From contig JAHHHB010000066.1 in NCBI GenBank assembly GCA_019359545.1, forward strand, positions 1-38,767: a stretch of DNA of 38,767 nucleotides, read 5' to 3'. Positions 9,021 through 17,605 of the stretch are shown one piece after another. Within the stretch, counting starts at the first letter, position 1; the number at the start of each line of letters is the position of its first letter. A model generated the notes under the pieces. It saw only the letters and a program-made list of their open reading frames with translations, was not told the DNA's origin and ran no database searches. Source of the DNA: Desmonostoc geniculatum HA4340-LM1 (GTDB lineage: Bacteria > Cyanobacteriota > Cyanobacteriia > Cyanobacteriales > Nostocaceae). A program made the position numbers and the translations under genes.

Positions 9021-10175
9021 TTATCCCTCTGGATCTAAAAACCTATTGTAGAAAACGAACCGAAACCTTTTTTTATCATCTTTTCTATTATTTGGTAAAC
9101 AATAAAAAGTTAAAATTGAGTTGTGTTTTAAAGGAAACTGACTAGCAGAAGTTAAACTCTTACCATTAATTGATATCCGTTGAAAATTGTCTTTATTGGG
9201 TCTTAAAAATGTTGCGCGTTCTTCTATATCTAAATCTGCTATATGGAGAGGTAGTCCAGGAATACAAATATGCGCTCCTGTCGCAGAACCAATAGTAATA
9301 GTACCTCTTGCTGGCAATTGAGTTGATAAACCTTCTTCAATTTCTTTGAAATAATCTTGACTGACAAATTCCAATCTGTAGCCAGTTTCTATGCTGTTAT
9401 TTTTCTCGTCTTTAATTTTAATTGGCTTATCTTTATTGATTTTCGCCGGTTCTTCATTATATTCGCTATATTCAAAGCCTTCACCTGCTCTCAATGCAGC
9501 TACATAACTAGGTGATATAGCAAAATAGAAGGCTACACCCAGTACAATACCTAACAGGAGAAGACCAGCAAAGTTTTCAAATCCTAAAATAGAGAATCCA
9601 TTATTTCGTTGAAAATCGTCTTTGACTTGTTCTAGGGATGATTTCAAGATTAATCTGACGAACTCAAAGATTATTGCTGCTGCTACACCAGCAGCCATAC
9701 CTGCTCGTATATTGGTTTTAAGACGCTGTTGAAAACGGCTTTTTTTGCCTGATTCAACACTGCGCCAACGCCAACTTAACCCCTCTGTCGTTCCCACCGC
9801 AATGCCAATAATCATCCAGCGAATAATTCTGACTGCGGGAGTGCTACCAAAAAAGAATAAGAAGTTACGAATTTGGGGGATGAGTAAAAATTGAGATATA
9901 CCACCAGCAAAGAAACCAATGATAAACCCTAGTGCAGCTGCGGTAGCAACAGGGAAACCAAGCCGACGTAGGTTTAATTTAAATCTGGTGGGGTTACTTA
10001 AGAAAATTTCTGTGAGTACGGTTCCCCCGGAGAGGGAAGCGGCTACACAAGCTGATTGTGCTATTTCTGGAAATTGCTGAAACCAGCCAATAGAGTCAAT
10101 TATAAATTGACCGAAGTTCCAGCCAACTGAGGCAAAGGTAATCCCAGATAAAATGTAAATCCATAATTTAATCAT
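9021..10175 (-). CDS. Polytopic membrane protein with C-terminal FHA-like domain
   Basis: This 384-aa protein has several hydrophobic segments in its first ~225 residues, including glycine-rich helices such as AAALGFIIGFFAGGI and LLLLGIVLGVAFYFAI. A charged linker (~235-260) follows. The last ~120 residues have FHA-like order: TITIGSATGAHICIPGLP, a run resembling the beta-sandwich core, SINGKSL, then FPLKHNSILTFYC. The canonical SxxH of the FHA pThr pocket is replaced by LPLHIADLD, so ligand binding is uncertain. It is the first of a tight pair with the vWA-TM gene. The membrane call is firm; the FHA-like fold is inferred from spacing. Confidence 0.75.
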   Translation of the reverse strand: MIKLWIYILSGITFASVGWNFGQFIIDSIGWFQQFPEIAQSACVAASLSGGTVLTEIFLSNPTRFKLNLRRLGFPVATAAALGFIIGFFAGGISQFLLIPQIRNFLFFFGSTPAVRIIRWMIIGIAVGTTEGLSWRWRSVESGKKSRFQQRLKTNIRAGMAAGVAAAIIFEFVRLILKSSLEQVKDDFQRNNGFSILGFENFAGLLLLGIVLGVAFYFAISPSYVAALRAGEGFEYSEYNEEPAKINKDKPIKIKDEKNNSIETGYRLEFVSQDYFKEIEEGLSTQLPARGTITIGSATGAHICIPGLPLHIADLDIEERATFLRPNKDNFQRISINGKSLTSASQFPLKHNSILTFYCLPNNRKDDKKRFRFVFYNRFLDPEG

Positions 10176-10422
10176 AGTTTTGATAAATAATTTGAATCAT
10201 TAAATTTTAATAATTTAGGAGTTAGATTGTAATTAACATCAGTATAGGTTGTAAGTTAATTGATTAACCTATTACATCTGTCAATACTGTCAGCATCATT
10301 ACTTTGAGTCGGTTAAGTAAGCTGGCGTTAAAAAATCAAGCTATGTGACGAAATGTAAAATCAGCGAATAGCTTAGAAATTGGCCATTCCACAGTTTTTA
10401 CAAAACTAAACATACATGGATT
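10176..10422. other. Non-coding spacer in the island
   Basis: A 247-bp AT-rich spacer lies between the 864-aa gene and the FHA-like membrane gene. I see no ORF, RNA gene or clear terminator. It may hold a promoter for the two-gene membrane unit downstream. Confidence 0.4.
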
Positions 10423-13017
10423 TTATTGTGCCGACTTACTTATTTTTTGTTTAATATCTTCCTGCAAAGCCGCCATCGTACTCTTAGGATAATTCTTTAC
10501 ATTTACTAAATCAATTATCCCGTCTGTTGAAAGCTGTTTGTTTTGTTGATACTTATAAATTGCTGAAACCAATTCCTCTAATTCTTGTTGATACTGCTTT
10601 GGGTTATTTGCTAATTGAGAATATTGAATTTCCGGAATTTGTAAAATTTCCTTCAATGCTTCTATTATTTTCTTTTCTGTAACAGAATATGTCTTTTTAA
10701 ATTGATTATCCGCTAAAAGATTATTTTGTATTTGTCGTATTGCCTCACGAGTTTTTCCTGCTTTATCAAAAATAGTAGCTGGTCTACTAGGTTGATTAAT
10801 TGGTGGCTTGGGTGTATTGTTAGAATTATTTGATTTGATTATTTTTTGTTTAATATCTTCCTGCAAAAAAGCCATTGTGCTGTTATGAGAATTATTTACA
10901 TCTACTAAATCAATTATCCCGTCTGCTGGAAGCTGTTTGTTTTGTTGATACTTAGAGATTGCTACAACCAATTGCTCTAATTGTTGTTGATACTGCCTTC
11001 GGTTATTTGCTAATTGAGAATATTGAATTTCCTGAATTTCTAAAATTTCTTTCAATGCTTCTATTATTTTCTTTTCTGTAACGGAATAGTTTTTTTGAAA
11101 TTGATTATCTGCTAAAAGATTTTCTTGTATGCGTTGGATTGCATCATGAGTTTTTCCTGATTCAGTAAAAGTAGTAGCTGTTTTACTAACAGATTCTGAT
11201 GTATTACCCATACTAGCAGTAATAATACTGCTGAGAAAGAGAACTAGCATTATAATTGGTAAAGAATGTTGTTTTATTTTATTCCTAATAGAAACATCAA
11301 CAATATATAAAAATAAAAATATTATTGATACGAGTCCAAATACGAATTGAAATATTTTATCACTGCTTCTCAAGCATACTAATAAGAAAAATAAAATATA
11401 TAACAAAATGTTTATAATTTCTATAGTCTTTGGCTCAGGAATTGGTGGAAGTACTATTCCAAAGACATTCTTAATATTTTTAGCTTTTAAATATTTTATA
11501 ATTTTATTATTCAAATTTTTGGTATTACTAACTTTATAAAAGTAATAAGCCAACTCATAGTTTCCCAGTTCTAATAATATGTCAGCAAGAGGTTTGTAAT
11601 GATTTTGATACTGAAGTTTTCCATAATAACCATTTTCTAAATCTGCCCAGAGTTTTCTGACAAGCCTTTGCTGGTTAACTGGCGGGTTGCCTGCTTTTAT
11701 TTGCTTGTTTAATTCATATATTTCCGATACCTCATTCGACAAAATTTGTAAAAATTCTTCTTGAGGAAAGATTCCCAAAAAGCTCTCTTTTGAGGTTAAT
11801 AACCAACTTACAGCCTCTTTTGATAATTTGCCAAATACCAATTCTTCTATAGCAATAAAAATACCTTCTTCAAGTTTTTGTCTTAATTGGGGATATGAAT
11901 TGATATTATTTTTTAACGTGTCACGCAACTTTGATTGAAAATTCAAAGATTCCGGTTTAATTGTATGCTTCTTCTTATTCCAAGGTATTAAGCTTGAGAA
12001 TTTATGACTGTCAATATTACTTTCAATATGTGCATAGTAAACATAATCTTGTACTAATGTTTCAGGTATCAAAATTGCTCTCATAGTTACCAATTCCACT
12101 CTACCGGATTGGTACATTTGCTCTTCAAGAGCGTCAATTGCTCCTAAATCCTCAAATATTTTATCTAAAAGCTCTTTTGAATTTGGAATATTGTTCAATT
12201 GAGACAATACATATTCTAGCTTTAAAAAAACTTTGTTAGTAAGTTTTGAATCCTTTAAATCTTGTATTACTGATTTTAAATTAGTTTCAAGTGTTGGTTC
12301 AACGACAACTATAGGAGCAGGAGAAACAGCAACAGATTGCAATTTGTTGTATGCTTCAAAACTAGCAGTTTGGATAATCAAAAATTCTTCTGGTTGGTTA
12401 AGATTTTCAACTTGAAATGCCCAAGAAGTTAGGCATTTATTATTATTAGCTATTTTATTAGCTAGTCTATCAATGACTGGCAGTTGTGTATTATTATTAT
12501 ATTGATTGTGTTTAAAAAATCGGGGGAGTGATTCTCTAAAAAATGATTGAAATGTAGGTTCTGTACTTATCCATTTATCTAAATGATTAGCTTCTTCTCT
12601 ATATTTTTTTACATTTTCTTCCTGAAGATAAACTGGATTACTACTTTCAAATGGATTAAAAGTAGGTATCTGATTCTGTTCTAGAAGCCAACCCACTATT
12701 AAACAAAGATTGTCTTGTCCTTGACACCAGAAGTAACGGTATACTGAAAAAGTTCGTGTTTTATCTCTGCCCTTAGTGACAACAGCAACTACAGACCAAA
12801 ACTCATTTTTACCTCCTGTAACAACGCGACCTATTATCGCTGGATTTAAACCACTTCTTCCTTTAAAATTATCCTTTTTAACTGCTAGCTCAATGTTAGT
12901 TGGAACTGTATGAGTCTCGTTCTTCCACCTGCCTGTAAAACCAAGAGATAACCATTGTCCATCTTCTGTTGATTCTACATCTATTCCAGTGCTAAATTGA
13001 TGAATAATGTGAAACAT
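10423..13017 (-). CDS. Large membrane protein with duplicated C-terminal module, GTPase-linked
   Basis: This 864-aa protein is not a family I can name. The N-terminal ~125 residues form a compact beta-rich unit (FTGRW, IIGRVVTGG, FWSVVAVVTKG). A long helical middle (~180-520) follows, then three hydrophobic segments (~530-605). The last ~250 residues are two copies of a ~120-residue module (~613-735 and ~746-862) beginning SGKTHDAI / AGKTREAI and ending in a stretch like a peptidoglycan-binding motif (YQQNKQL..DGIIDL, then TMA.LQEDI). It starts 42 bp after the first GTPase gene. Position and size resemble the GTPase-associated proteins of described GTPase/vWA systems, but I cannot show homology. 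A sensor or scaffold role is a guess. Confidence 0.72.
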   Translation of the reverse strand: MFHIIHQFSTGIDVESTEDGQWLSLGFTGRWKNETHTVPTNIELAVKKDNFKGRSGLNPAIIGRVVTGGKNEFWSVVAVVTKGRDKTRTFSVYRYFWCQGQDNLCLIVGWLLEQNQIPTFNPFESSNPVYLQEENVKKYREEANHLDKWISTEPTFQSFFRESLPRFFKHNQYNNNTQLPVIDRLANKIANNNKCLTSWAFQVENLNQPEEFLIIQTASFEAYNKLQSVAVSPAPIVVVEPTLETNLKSVIQDLKDSKLTNKVFLKLEYVLSQLNNIPNSKELLDKIFEDLGAIDALEEQMYQSGRVELVTMRAILIPETLVQDYVYYAHIESNIDSHKFSSLIPWNKKKHTIKPESLNFQSKLRDTLKNNINSYPQLRQKLEEGIFIAIEELVFGKLSKEAVSWLLTSKESFLGIFPQEEFLQILSNEVSEIYELNKQIKAGNPPVNQQRLVRKLWADLENGYYGKLQYQNHYKPLADILLELGNYELAYYFYKVSNTKNLNNKIIKYLKAKNIKNVFGIVLPPIPEPKTIEIINILLYILFFLLVCLRSSDKIFQFVFGLVSIIFLFLYIVDVSIRNKIKQHSLPIIMLVLFLSSIITASMGNTSESVSKTATTFTESGKTHDAIQRIQENLLADNQFQKNYSVTEKKIIEALKEILEIQEIQYSQLANNRRQYQQQLEQLVVAISKYQQNKQLPADGIIDLVDVNNSHNSTMAFLQEDIKQKIIKSNNSNNTPKPPINQPSRPATIFDKAGKTREAIRQIQNNLLADNQFKKTYSVTEKKIIEALKEILQIPEIQYSQLANNPKQYQQELEELVSAIYKYQQNKQLSTDGIIDLVNVKNYPKSTMAALQEDIKQKISKSAQ

Positions 13018-13059
13018 TTATCGATTCCTCTTTTATTTTATAACAGTGTTTCAATAGTC

Positions 13060-13890
13060 TTAATATTTCTTTCCTGTATATAACCAATATAGCGGTTCTA
13101 TTAAACCAAAAGGTCGCCACAATTTTGGATCTGATTCAATAATAGTTGCTCGTATACCTTTGTAGTCAGCTTTTTCAGTATTAGAATTAGGTATTTCATT
13201 ATCACTTCCTAACATCCCATAGGCAGAAGTAGCAAAATAATCGACGGTGATTTTCTTGAAGCTTTTCAGTTTTCTATGCACTCCTTCAAAACGACCTCTA
13301 ATTTTTTCTGTGGGATTCTTGCGGTGTATCCATAATTCGGGAATATCACACTTAGTTAAGGCCACAGCTACTCTACGAGATGGACTATCTGATGGGGTAG
13401 ACCTATCAAGTCGGACTAATAATTGATAGATACATTCGGCATAGTATTCATCTTGTTGAGCAGTACCATCCAGTAAAATTAAAATTCCTGCTCCCTCTAC
13501 TACACAATCCTTTATGTATTTTTCTAACAACTGAGGATTTTTATTTTCTACCAAATCTCGAAAAAACTCTCCTGGATAATCTTTACACTCAATCTCTAGG
13601 ATGGAAGAATCTTTAAACTCAATTTTGAAAACATAGCTTTTCTCTAGACCATCTCCATAATCATTGGGGGGTATTTCTACTTTTTGGTCTAAACACTCTT
13701 TGGCTTGACGAATCAAGTTTTCAGTGTCTTTACCACTAGGCACAATTCTTGTCACTTTACTGTTAGGGTCATCCCAAGGTAAACAAGCTAAGGCTGTCAA
13801 ATAAGTAGTTTTACCTGCTGCTAGGTCTCCTATGATGCGGATAGTTTTTACTAAATATTGTGGTTGTTGCTTTTTAAAATTAAACACCAT
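13060..13890 (-). CDS. TRAFAC-like P-loop GTPase A
   Basis: This 276-aa soluble GTPase shows G1/Walker A as GDLAAGKTTY (~20-29), G3 as DYPGEFF (~112), and G4 as TKCD (~178) in place of the canonical NKxD. It ends in the motif EPLYWLYTGKKY, which the next gene repeats almost exactly. No membrane segment is seen. Its start overlaps the end of GTPase B by 11 bp, a sign of translational coupling and of recent duplication of the pair. The family resembles the small or double-GTPase groups found with vWA and kinase genes in bacterial conflict operons (recalled knowledge). It could act as a switch that dimerises with GTPase B (inference). Confidence 0.85.
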   Translation of the reverse strand: MVFNFKKQQPQYLVKTIRIIGDLAAGKTTYLTALACLPWDDPNSKVTRIVPSGKDTENLIRQAKECLDQKVEIPPNDYGDGLEKSYVFKIEFKDSSILEIECKDYPGEFFRDLVENKNPQLLEKYIKDCVVEGAGILILLDGTAQQDEYYAECIYQLLVRLDRSTPSDSPSRRVAVALTKCDIPELWIHRKNPTEKIRGRFEGVHRKLKSFKKITVDYFATSAYGMLGSDNEIPNSNTEKADYKGIRATIIESDPKLWRPFGLIEPLYWLYTGKKY

Positions 13891-14767
13891 GTCGCATAGC
13901 CTTTCCTTTACTCAGCCAATATAGAGGTGCAATCATGCCATAAGGATGCCAATCATCTTTTTCCCTTAACACTGAAAGTTCAATTTCTTTTCCATCGGTG
14001 TCTAGTTTCTTTTCACCTTTTCGATTTGGTCTAGGGTCATTATGTTTTAAGACACCAAAGGTAGATATGGCAAAAAATCTGACATTATTTTTGAGTTGAT
14101 CTCGCAATAATTTAGTAGTTCCCGGAAGATGGGTGTTAAATATATCTGTCTCTGGATCTAGCCTACCCGGCCAAATTTCACCCCTCTCGCATTTACTGAT
14201 AGCTACTGCAATTCTTAATGGTTTAATTTTCTTTTGAATGTTTCCTTTTATTCTATTTTGGATCTCCATTTCTTCAAGTAACTTTCTCATAGCATTAGCG
14301 TACATTAAATCATTTTCTCTTTCCCATTTATCTAATAAAATCAAACAACCAATTACATCGGGCTTTAAGCATTCTTTGATATATTCTTGTTCTAGCTTGG
14401 GTAGAAATTTTTGTTCTGCAATTTTTTTATATATCTCCCCTGGATAGTCTCTGACTACTAGGCGAATTATTTCCTCTCTAATTAACCGCTTAATTTTGAT
14501 TTTCAAGAAATAATGAGGTAGATCATTCACGGTTGAATTAGGATCGAGTACTGTGGGTTCTAGATGAACTCCTTCTAAAATTTTTTCCTGTGCTTCTTGT
14601 CGTAAACTTTTCCCATGTTTATTAATAGGTTCTACTGTAAATGGGCTATTCTTACGTGCTTGAATTCTTTGCTCAGGCCAATCGGCTAATCCGGCTAAAT
14701 ATGTTGTTTTACCAGAATATTTTGGGCCAATAATAGTAATAATTTCCCCTTCAGATTGTTGATTCAT
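13880..14767 (-). CDS. TRAFAC-like P-loop GTPase B
   Basis: This 295-aa paralogue of GTPase A has G1 GPKYSGKTTY (~14-23), G3 RDYPGEIY (~108), and a G4 region reading SKCERGEIW, where the Asp of NKxD is replaced by Glu. Guanine specificity may therefore be altered or lost. The C-terminus GMIAPLYWLSKGK matches the A paralogue's tail. It starts 13 bp after GTPase C ends and overlaps GTPase A. One of the pair with normal and one with altered G4 fits an active/regulatory heterodimer, a testable inference. Confidence 0.83.
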   Translation of the reverse strand: MNQQSEGEIITIIGPKYSGKTTYLAGLADWPEQRIQARKNSPFTVEPINKHGKSLRQEAQEKILEGVHLEPTVLDPNSTVNDLPHYFLKIKIKRLIREEIIRLVVRDYPGEIYKKIAEQKFLPKLEQEYIKECLKPDVIGCLILLDKWERENDLMYANAMRKLLEEMEIQNRIKGNIQKKIKPLRIAVAISKCERGEIWPGRLDPETDIFNTHLPGTTKLLRDQLKNNVRFFAISTFGVLKHNDPRPNRKGEKKLDTDGKEIELSVLREKDDWHPYGMIAPLYWLSKGKAMRHGV

Positions 14768-14780
14768 AGTTTTCTTTTTT

Positions 14781-15521
14781 CTAATTTAAGTAAATACCAA
14801 GATACTGCCAAGGTAATTCTAATAAAGGACGACTTTTGACACTGGTGATAAAACAGCGAATTGATAAGCCTGAAAAATTATTGTTGATTTGCTGAATTTG
14901 GGAGCGAATAGGTCGAAAATACCGATGAGAAACATATTCATGGCGATCTTGCCAGTCTCTTTTGTCTAGCTCTTCTGCTTGTTCATTAAGATTACAAAAT
15001 AAGTCGGCCTTATTAAGACAAATTAATAAATGTTTGGATTTGGGACAATCTTGACAAAAAAACCTCACCCATTCATCAAACCGATTACACCACTGTTCCT
15101 GGGTAGAGAATGGACCTGGGGGTTCCTCAAGGTCTGGGTCTTTCAAATCTAAACCTCGGTGGGGTGGCAAAATCAGCATAATTGCCTCGCTACTCCGAGA
15201 TGCCTGTAAAAACAGATTCCATTCGTCTGGGTTATTGGATTGCCAACTCTTGCGCCAAATTTCGCCAGGTGTGTCAAACCAATCAACAATGATTTGTTTG
15301 GAGCGGAGGCGAATTTTTACGTCTAGCTCTAGAGTGTAGTGATAGATACTTTTCTCAGCATTAGTTCCGATAGTACTATCTTTTACAGTGTCATATAATG
15401 ACCTCTGCAATTTTTTATAAATCCCCTCTTTGCCTTTGACATAGTTACCTTGGGGGTTGGAAGACTCCATTGCCAAGTGAGTTTTGCCAGCTTGGCGATC
15501 GCCTATATAAATTATTCCCAT
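14781..15521 (-). CDS. TRAFAC-like P-loop GTPase C
   Basis: This 246-aa protein is the first gene of the island in transcription order. It has G1 GDRQAGKTHL (~7-16), G3 DTPGEIW (~84) and a canonical G4, LNKADLF (~170). It is more diverged than A and B but shares the P-G-E-[FI]-aromatic signature at G3 and a tail ELPWQYLGIYL comparable to the PLYWL tails. The ATG at 15519-15521 follows a 236-bp non-coding stretch that should hold the island's main promoter. No membrane segment is seen. As the only one of the three with intact G1, G3 and G4 it is the best candidate for the active GTPase. Confidence 0.85.
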   Translation of the reverse strand: MGIIYIGDRQAGKTHLAMESSNPQGNYVKGKEGIYKKLQRSLYDTVKDSTIGTNAEKSIYHYTLELDVKIRLRSKQIIVDWFDTPGEIWRKSWQSNNPDEWNLFLQASRSSEAIMLILPPHRGLDLKDPDLEEPPGPFSTQEQWCNRFDEWVRFFCQDCPKSKHLLICLNKADLFCNLNEQAEELDKRDWQDRHEYVSHRYFRPIRSQIQQINNNFSGLSIRCFITSVKSRPLLELPWQYLGIYLN

Positions 15522-15757
15522 TTCTGCACTCCCTTCACTTACCCCCTTGTTATAGCTTTTAATACCTGTGTTTAAAGTATAATTAATAACTTTAATGGTT
15601 TTGTATTAGACCTGCCTTGAAAATAGTGTATGGAAGATGGGGCATTGCAAAAGAGATTTTCTAATAATAGTATCAAAAACCACTCGGATTTTGAAAATGA
15701 TAAAAGTGAAATTTATTTATTAATAAAAAATAATCAAGTTCGATGAAGTTTCCTTAC

Positions 15758-17065
15758 TTATTTCGCCTGTTTGTTCATCTCTTCTATGACCAAAGTTGCT
15801 AATTTCTCGGCTGCTCCGCTTTCGCCACGAACCTGACGTAGCTTGGCTCGAATTTCGTCCAATTTTTCTGGATGAGCCAAAAAATCTAATACTATTTCTC
15901 CAACTTCTGCTGGCTGGAGTTGGCCTACAAGTTCTGGCACGATTTCTTCCTGCGCCCAGATATTCGGCCATGCTAATAAACCTTTGCGACTGAGGAATAC
16001 CCAATTAATTACCTTGGCAAAGGTAGAACCCACCCCTGGCAAATTAGCTAATAAACCCGGTAAACCATCCCAAGAACGCATAGCATCCAATTGTTGGGTA
16101 GGTAGCAAAACAATCATTGGCACTCCTAAAGCACCGAGTTCAGCGGTGTTTGCTCCTACTGTAGTCAGGCAGATGCAGCACTGGGATAATAAATCATAGG
16201 CAGGGTTTTCTTGCCATAATTCTACAGTTAGACCCGTTTCTGTTTTGAGTAATGCCTTGCTTTTCCCATCCTCTGGAATAATTAAGGAAACATTTCTAAT
16301 ACCAAAAGTTTCCACAAAAGGGTTTTTTTGGGAATCGCCAAAACTAGCTAAGGTTTGTAAATCCACCGTTGGAGCCACAGGAATCACAAATTTGGTTTGG
16401 GGTCTGTTGGTGTGGATGTGTTGGGCAATGGCTAACATTAAAGGTATTCCTTGGGTTAATTTTGCGGCTTTTGAACCCGGTAAAATACCAATTAAGTTAG
16501 TTATTTGTCCTTGGTCATTTGTCATTTTTCCTTGGTCATTGGTTAGTAACGAATGACCAATGACTAATGACGAATGACTACTGGCTTCTAACATCAAATC
16601 TCCCACAACAGTGAATTTGTGGGCATATTTTTGGGAAACACGGGCAGCAACTTGAGGTTTCATAACCCCAAAGCGGTCAATCAAGTTATGCCAGCGGGCT
16701 TCCCATTCGGCGTAAACAACTGTGCGATATCCTAGTTTTTTGCCGATGACTATAGGGAAAATTTGATCGCCACCAAGGAAAATGACTACACCGCGACTTC
16801 TCCAGTCCCAATTTTCAAATGTTTTCCCCCAGAGCAAAAATTGCCAAAAATGCTCTGGTGACTGAACTCTGTCTACTTCTGGGTAAGAAAGAGCGATCGC
16901 ACCTTCTTTACCAGTAGCATTGGGACAGGGGGATAAAACTACAGAAATCCTCACAACAGAACGGTCATCCCCTAGCTTTTGCCGCAATGCCTTTACTACT
17001 GGACGTACCCAGGTTGTTACTTCCCCTGGACCATTGGAGAGAATGAGAATATCTACTGGAGTCAT
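15758..17065 (-). CDS. Lipid-A-disaccharide-synthase-related glycosyltransferase (LpxB-like)
   Basis: This 435-aa GT-B fold protein is related to LpxB. It has an N-terminal Rossmann start (DILILSNGPGEVTTW) and a LPGSKAAKLTQG motif in mid-protein, like LpxB's LPGSR. Other landmarks are CLTTVGANTAELGALGVP, the acceptor/donor loop typical of the C-lobe, and LLPTQQ. In cyanobacteria this gene is widely annotated as LpxB-related with unknown acceptor. Anomaly: between GDLMLEASS and LIGILPGS an in-frame run of short repeats adds about 25 residues (LTNDQGKMTNDQGQITN), read from a tandem repeat at 16501-16577. The gene lies just outside the signalling island and is not obviously part of it. An ATG start at 17063-17065 gives a full-length N-terminus. 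Confidence 0.82.
   Translation of the reverse strand: MTPVDILILSNGPGEVTTWVRPVVKALRQKLGDDRSVVRISVVLSPCPNATGKEGAIALSYPEVDRVQSPEHFWQFLLWGKTFENWDWRSRGVVIFLGGDQIFPIVIGKKLGYRTVVYAEWEARWHNLIDRFGVMKPQVAARVSQKYAHKFTVVGDLMLEASSHSSLVIGHSLLTNDQGKMTNDQGQITNLIGILPGSKAAKLTQGIPLMLAIAQHIHTNRPQTKFVIPVAPTVDLQTLASFGDSQKNPFVETFGIRNVSLIIPEDGKSKALLKTETGLTVELWQENPAYDLLSQCCICLTTVGANTAELGALGVPMIVLLPTQQLDAMRSWDGLPGLLANLPGVGSTFAKVINWVFLSRKGLLAWPNIWAQEEIVPELVGQLQPAEVGEIVLDFLAHPEKLDEIRAKLRQVRGESGAAEKLATLVIEEMNKQAK
16501..16577. repeat. Short tandem repeat inserted in the LpxB-like gene
   Basis: Repeated words such as TTGGTCATT, ATGACCAATGAC and AATGACGAATGAC make up this stretch. Such heptamer-type repeats normally sit between cyanobacterial genes. 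Here the run is translated in frame and has no stop, so the host gene stays open. Confidence 0.85.
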
Positions 17066-17197
17066 AAGTCATTAATACAGGTAATAGCACTTTAACGCAG
17101 AGACAGCACTATTATAAAATCAACAATATGTTAAAGTTGAAGCACAAAATATTAGACCAGAATTCAGAATTCAGATCAATTTTATGGTTAGTCTTGG

Positions 17198-17202
17198 AAA
17201 GT
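17198..17202. repeat. Target-site duplication, right copy (distal to tRNA)
   Basis: AAAGT directly abuts the TGTAGATTGCC terminus of the element. The identical pentamer follows the other terminus at 18511-18515. A 5-bp duplication is the hallmark of Tn7-family insertion. Confidence 0.92.
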
Positions 17203-17428
17203 TGTAGATTGCCAAATTAAATGACCACTTGACAAATTAATGTTTTCAAAAATATTTAACTTAAAACCCTTACCAAGTAAGGGTCTTACTATTTTAGCCT
17301 GAAAATAGACTACTAGAGGCTTATTGCCAAAATACCTGTCCTTTTTTGAAATTTTGACAAAATATCTGTCCTTTCTTCAAAAACGCTGTGAGCCTACATT
17401 TTTAGAAAAATTGACAAAATAAATGTCC
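17203..17428 (+). repeat. CAST right end: five TnsB-type binding repeats
   Basis: Five ~17-18-bp repeats of form TTG[AC]CAAA...TGTC lie at 17209-17226, 17229-17245, 17324-17341, 17354-17371 and 17411-17428. The first two are packed and the rest spaced. This is the array architecture TnsB recognises in V-K elements. The tnsB fragment begins 43 bp further in. Confidence 0.88.
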
Positions 17429-17470
17429 CTTAAATAGTACAATACAACTACGTTTGTATTAAACAATTAT

Positions 17471-17605
17471 GTGAAAATGCTGGACGATCATACTAATAGC
17501 GATCAAGAGGCAGAAAAGGATGAGATTGTGACAGAACTCTCAGCAGATGATAGGCATTTGCTGGATATAATTCAGCAATTACTAGAACCATGCGATCGCA
17601 TTACT
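17471..17605 (+). pseudogene. tnsB: tnsB 5' fragment (transposase of V-K CAST), truncated
   Basis: The first ~45 codons, from GTG at 17471 (or ATG at 17477), read like the N-terminus of the V-K transposase: IVTELS, then LLDIIQQLLEPCDRIT. I recall the Scytonema TnsB having LEVIQSLLEPCDRTT at the same place. After Thr the reading breaks away from the family (expected YGQ...EAA) and stops at 17674. The whole DDE catalytic core is gone, so no active transposase is made. The truncation point is near a GCGATCGC word. Position next to the transposon end is as in intact elements. Confidence 0.82.

Noticed and set aside
15720..16004. Arg/Ser-rich 94-codon open reading on the minus strand inside the LpxB-like gene
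   Set aside because: It overlaps the conserved 3' part of the LpxB-like gene in another frame and has biased composition with no domain.
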